Both the position numbers and the translations under genes were made by a program. Shown in pieces: positions 36,480 to 39,180 of a DNA stretch of 39,180 nt. Position 1 is the stretch's first letter. Each line of letters begins with the position of its first letter. Under the pieces are notes generated by a model, which did not search any database, was not told the DNA's origin, and was given only the letters and a program-made list of their open reading frames with translations. Location of the stretch: the NCBI GenBank assembly GCA_000954095.1, contig JYNY01000032.1, positions 1 through 39,180 on the forward strand, written 5' to 3'. This stretch comes from Candidatus Omnitrophus magneticus. GTDB lineage: Bacteria > Omnitrophota > Gorgyraeia > Tantalellales > Tantalellaceae.

Positions 36480-37838
36480 TTATTCTTTAGCAAAATCCCC
36501 GACATACATTGCGCGCGGCCTAAAAATACGATTATTTTTCAAATATTCCAAAACTCTGCTTGTCCAGCCCGCGACTCTGCTAACAGCAAAAATAGGAGTA
36601 AAAAGTTCCGCCTGAATTCCAAGGCATGAATATACTATACCTGAATAAAAATCAACATTTGGGAATATACCTTTTTTAGCGCCGAAAGCTGTTATAACTT
36701 CCTGTTCAAGCACTTTCGCTGTTTGAAATAATTTTTGTGTTTCTGCGTCCGAGAAAGATGCCAAATATTCAGCAAGCGGGCCAAGAACACGCGCCCTAGG
36801 ATCATAGGCTTTATAGACACGGTGGCCGAATCCCATAACACGCGCTTTTTTATCTATCTTATCTTGTAGCCAAGATTTCACGTTTTCAGGGCTTGAAATT
36901 TCTTTAAGCATATTCATAACCTGCTCATTCGCGCCGCCGTGTAAAGGCCCATTCAGAGCGGCAATCCCTGAACCTATTGAAAAATAAAAATCAGATAATG
37001 TTGACGCGACAACCATGGCGGCAAATGTACTAGCATTCATACCGTGATCAGCATGAAGTATTAAACACACATCCATAATCCGTTCTTCTAAAGGAGTCGG
37101 CCTTATACCAGTCATCATGTATAAAAAATTAGCAGAATGGCTTAATGACGGATCAGGTTCTATAGGCAGTTTACCATTTCTAATTCTGGAAATAGTAGCG
37201 GCAATCGCGGGCACTCCGCCGATAAGATGATAACACATTTCCAATTCTCTTTCTTTTTCGTCTTCTTCTCTCGCGAATTCATAAATAGCGCGCTCTTCGC
37301 CGCGCGGAGTAGTTTCCATTGCGATTGAATCTTCATCTGAACCGATTACAACTTTATTTTCAGCCCTCGCGCCTTTATAACTAAATTCCTGTCTCATAAA
37401 ATTAACGCCCATACGCATAGCCGCCATTGTATTCATTTCTTCAAGCGCGAAACTCATTAAAAATCTTTGAGTATTGATAATACTTCTATAATCTATAAGC
37501 TTCTTTTTAAAAACATCTAAAGCTTCTTTTGAAGGCAATTCTCCGAAAAGTAATAAATATGATACCTCTTCAAAAGTTGAATACGCGCACAAATCAAAAA
37601 TATCATAACCTCTATAAATAAGCCATCCTTTAGCGCCGTTTACATACCCCACTTTAGTTTCACAACTTATCGCGCCCTCAAGCCCGGGACCGACCAAACA
37701 CGTAACAGGCCATTTTATTAAGCCCGTTAATCCGGGTTCAGGCGTGCTTTCAGTTTCTTTCATGGCTTTTTCTTTTGCCGCGAGAATTAATCTTGTAATC
37801 TCATGTATGTTTATATTTTTCGAATTTTGCTCAATCAT
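36480..37838 (-). CDS. gltA: Citrate synthase
   Basis: Citrate synthase joins acetyl-CoA and oxaloacetate. The catalytic residues are H265 (LHADHGMNAST), H300 (NGPLHGGANE) and D396 (NVDFYSG). At 452 residues it is longer than many bacterial forms: an acidic insertion spans about 152-200 (including EEDEKERELE), and the first 45 residues form an extra N-terminal segment. The start ATG follows AAGGAG by eight bases; an out-of-frame ATG lies between them. In an anaerobe it probably supplies glutamate. It is followed by glnS after 33 bases. Confidence 0.95.
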   Translation of the reverse strand: MIEQNSKNINIHEITRLILAAKEKAMKETESTPEPGLTGLIKWPVTCLVGPGLEGAISCETKVGYVNGAKGWLIYRGYDIFDLCAYSTFEEVSYLLLFGELPSKEALDVFKKKLIDYRSIINTQRFLMSFALEEMNTMAAMRMGVNFMRQEFSYKGARAENKVVIGSDEDSIAMETTPRGEERAIYEFAREEDEKERELEMCYHLIGGVPAIAATISRIRNGKLPIEPDPSLSHSANFLYMMTGIRPTPLEERIMDVCLILHADHGMNASTFAAMVVASTLSDFYFSIGSGIAALNGPLHGGANEQVMNMLKEISSPENVKSWLQDKIDKKARVMGFGHRVYKAYDPRARVLGPLAEYLASFSDAETQKLFQTAKVLEQEVITAFGAKKGIFPNVDFYSGIVYSCLGIQAELFTPIFAVSRVAGWTSRVLEYLKNNRIFRPRAMYVGDFAKE

Positions 37839-37931
37839 ACCATGTTCTCCTTGTTAATATTACGACGCGTAAACCTAAACGCGCGAACAAATATTAATTT
37901 AAAAATCACCCAAAAAACCGCGACAAAATTT

Positions 37932-37962
37932 TACTATATCTTTCTAAATAAAGAAAGTAGTA
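37932..37962 (-). terminator. Weak hairpin after lpxD
   Basis: On the minus strand CTTTCT and AGAAAG form a stem with a 6-base loop, extended by TACTA/TAGTA across a 3-base bulge. It starts 14 bases after the lpxD stop. The sequence after it is AT-rich but not a clean U-run, so it is only a possible terminator. Confidence 0.4.
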
Positions 37963-37975
37963 AGTTCGTAAAATT

Positions 37976-38986
37976 TCATTCCGGCAAATTTTTTAAAAAC
38001 ATCCGCAATTTTTTTGAATTTTTTAAGAGTATTGAAAAAAGCGCGAAAAGTTTCGCGGTTTCATGCGCTTCTTTTACAGGATACCCCATGTATGTTTTAT
38101 TACCTTCAATATCCGTATGAACACCGGTTCTTCCCGCTATTCTTACATTAGAACCGATAGTAACATGATCAGCAACGCCAACCATTCCACCCATCATTAC
38201 ATTGTCTCCGACAACAGTACTTCCGCCAATTCCTGAATTTGCCGCGATTATTACATTTTTACCCAATTTAACATTATGCGCGATTTGCACAAGATTATCT
38301 ATCTTAGAACTTTTTCCGATAATTGTATCAGTAAAAGCGCCTTTATCAACACAGCTATTCGCGCCTATTTCCACATCATCTTCTATTACAACACGCCCTA
38401 ACTGCGGCACTTTGTATATACGGTCAGACTTGGGCACATATCCGAATCCGTCCGCGCCAATGACAGTTCCAGAATGCAAAATAACCCGTTTTCCAATAAC
38501 CATATTGTCATAAATTGTCACATTCGCGTAAAGAATAGTTTTTTCTCCGATTGTCACATCATCGCCGAGAATAACACCGTCTTTTATAATTACATTATCG
38601 CCGACAATAGTATTTTCGCCTATAACCACATACGCGCCGATACTAACGTTTTGGCCTATTTTAGCTGTTTTAGCAATTATGCTGGATGGATGAATTGCGC
38701 CTTTAAAAGAACTCGGCAAATTAAGCATAAAATTATAAAGAATGGTAGCGGCTTCTTTTATATTGTTCACGACAATTAAAGGTTTAGGATATTTTTCCAC
38801 ACTCACGTTAGTCATAACACATATTCCCGCACTTGTTTTGGCTTTTTCTAAACTTTGAATATCAGCGACAACAACAATATCGCCCTCACGCGCGGTATCG
38901 CTGGATGAAATATTTTTTACAATTACACTACCGTCTCCAAAGAGAATACCTTTCACAATTTTTGAAATTTCTAAAGCTGAAATCAT
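37976..38986 (-). CDS. lpxD: UDP-3-O-acylglucosamine N-acyltransferase
   Basis: LpxD adds the second acyl chain in lipid A synthesis. The 336-residue protein has an N-terminal LpxD-specific domain (about 1-95), then a long run of left-handed beta-helix hexapeptide repeats (about 97-290), and a C-terminal helix. The catalytic His is H237 in [19 protein letters not shown] is also typical. I chose ATG 38986 with GGGAGG upstream; the frame extends to 39010 without support. It shows that the organism makes lipid A and so has an outer membrane. Confidence 0.96.
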   Translation of the reverse strand: MISALEISKIVKGILFGDGSVIVKNISSSDTAREGDIVVVADIQSLEKAKTSAGICVMTNVSVEKYPKPLIVVNNIKEAATILYNFMLNLPSSFKGAIHPSSIIAKTAKIGQNVSIGAYVVIGENTIVGDNVIIKDGVILGDDVTIGEKTILYANVTIYDNMVIGKRVILHSGTVIGADGFGYVPKSDRIYKVPQLGRVVIEDDVEIGANSCVDKGAFTDTIIGKSSKIDNLVQIAHNVKLGKNVIIAANSGIGGSTVVGDNVMMGGMVGVADHVTIGSNVRIAGRTGVHTDIEGNKTYMGYPVKEAHETAKLFALFSILLKNSKKLRMFLKNLPE

Positions 38987-39039
38987 TTTTACCCTCCCTT
39001 TTATTTTCAAAAATAATTATTCATAAAAAATTTTTAAAA

Positions 39040-39180
39040 TTATAACATTTGTTTGTTATTTTGTATTAAGCATTTTTTATGGATGTTATTATCGCCTTCT
39101 AAAAATTTTCGTATTATCAAATGTGCCGGAACATAAAATAAGTCCTCAAACGATTTTTCTTTTAAGGAACAACGCGATAT
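39040..39180 (-). CDS. Possible C-terminal end of an unidentified gene (partial)
   Basis: From the window edge, one minus-strand frame is open for 46 codons and ends with TAA at 39042-39040; the other two frames close quickly. The peptide contains SFEDLFYVPAHLIIRKFLEG and ends in a polar stretch. I do not recognise it. A frame of this length could arise by chance in AT-rich DNA. Confidence 0.35.
   Translation of the reverse strand: MSRCSLKEKSFEDLFYVPAHLIIRKFLEGDNNIHKKCLIQNNKQML

Overview
The window is AT-rich DNA from a Gram-negative anaerobe. Nearly every gene lies on the minus strand; thyX is the one clear plus-strand gene. LpxD (lipid A synthesis) points to an outer membrane. A ferredoxin-fused EtfA, a group 4 [NiFe] hydrogenase and a membrane pyrophosphatase point to fermentative or acetogen-like anaerobic energy metabolism. 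An Elusimicrobiota/Endomicrobium-like or other poorly cultured lineage would fit, but that is a low-confidence guess from gene content and composition, not from a marker comparison.

Layout, read in the direction of transcription (high to low coordinates): the end of an unknown gene (39180-39040); lpxD, citrate synthase and a full-length glnS broken by an in-frame TAG (38986-34722); a hybrid histidine kinase with a response regulator, followed by a membrane hydrolase-like protein, a nucleotidyltransferase-like protein, a TPM-domain protein and LemA (34510-29356); a small EamA transporter (29258-28821); divergent thyX and phoH; two small proteins and greA (26286-25118); a phosphoesterase and the metX-metW pair (24949-22180); a YhaM-type RNase (22109-21027); then a block of ion-pumping machinery: hppA, echABCDEF, folE and atpBEFHAGDC (20887-5960); finally fabG-acpP-fabF with an acyl-CoA dehydrogenase and EtfBA (5863-110).

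The 20887-5960 block is the most striking part. A pyrophosphatase, a ferredoxin-dependent hydrogenase and an F-type ATP synthase, which would share one ion gradient, sit next to each other, separated only by folE. The hydrogenase small subunit EchC carries a complete GNAT acetyltransferase domain at its C terminus. A near-consensus promoter precedes atpB, with an intrinsic terminator between that promoter and the gene. Hairpins also lie immediately before echA. Both suggest leader-level control.

Two housekeeping genes are interrupted by single in-frame stop codons with no frameshift: atpD (TGA) and glnS (TAG). In both the stop takes the place of a conserved tyrosine codon, and the downstream part keeps family motifs. 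TAG and TGA also end intact genes here, so general stop reassignment is not supported. Recent nonsense mutation, sequencing error or site-specific readthrough remain possible.

No tRNA, rRNA, CRISPR array or intact insertion sequence was seen. Some intergenic stretches hold inverted or shared repeats that look like degenerate mobile-element remnants.
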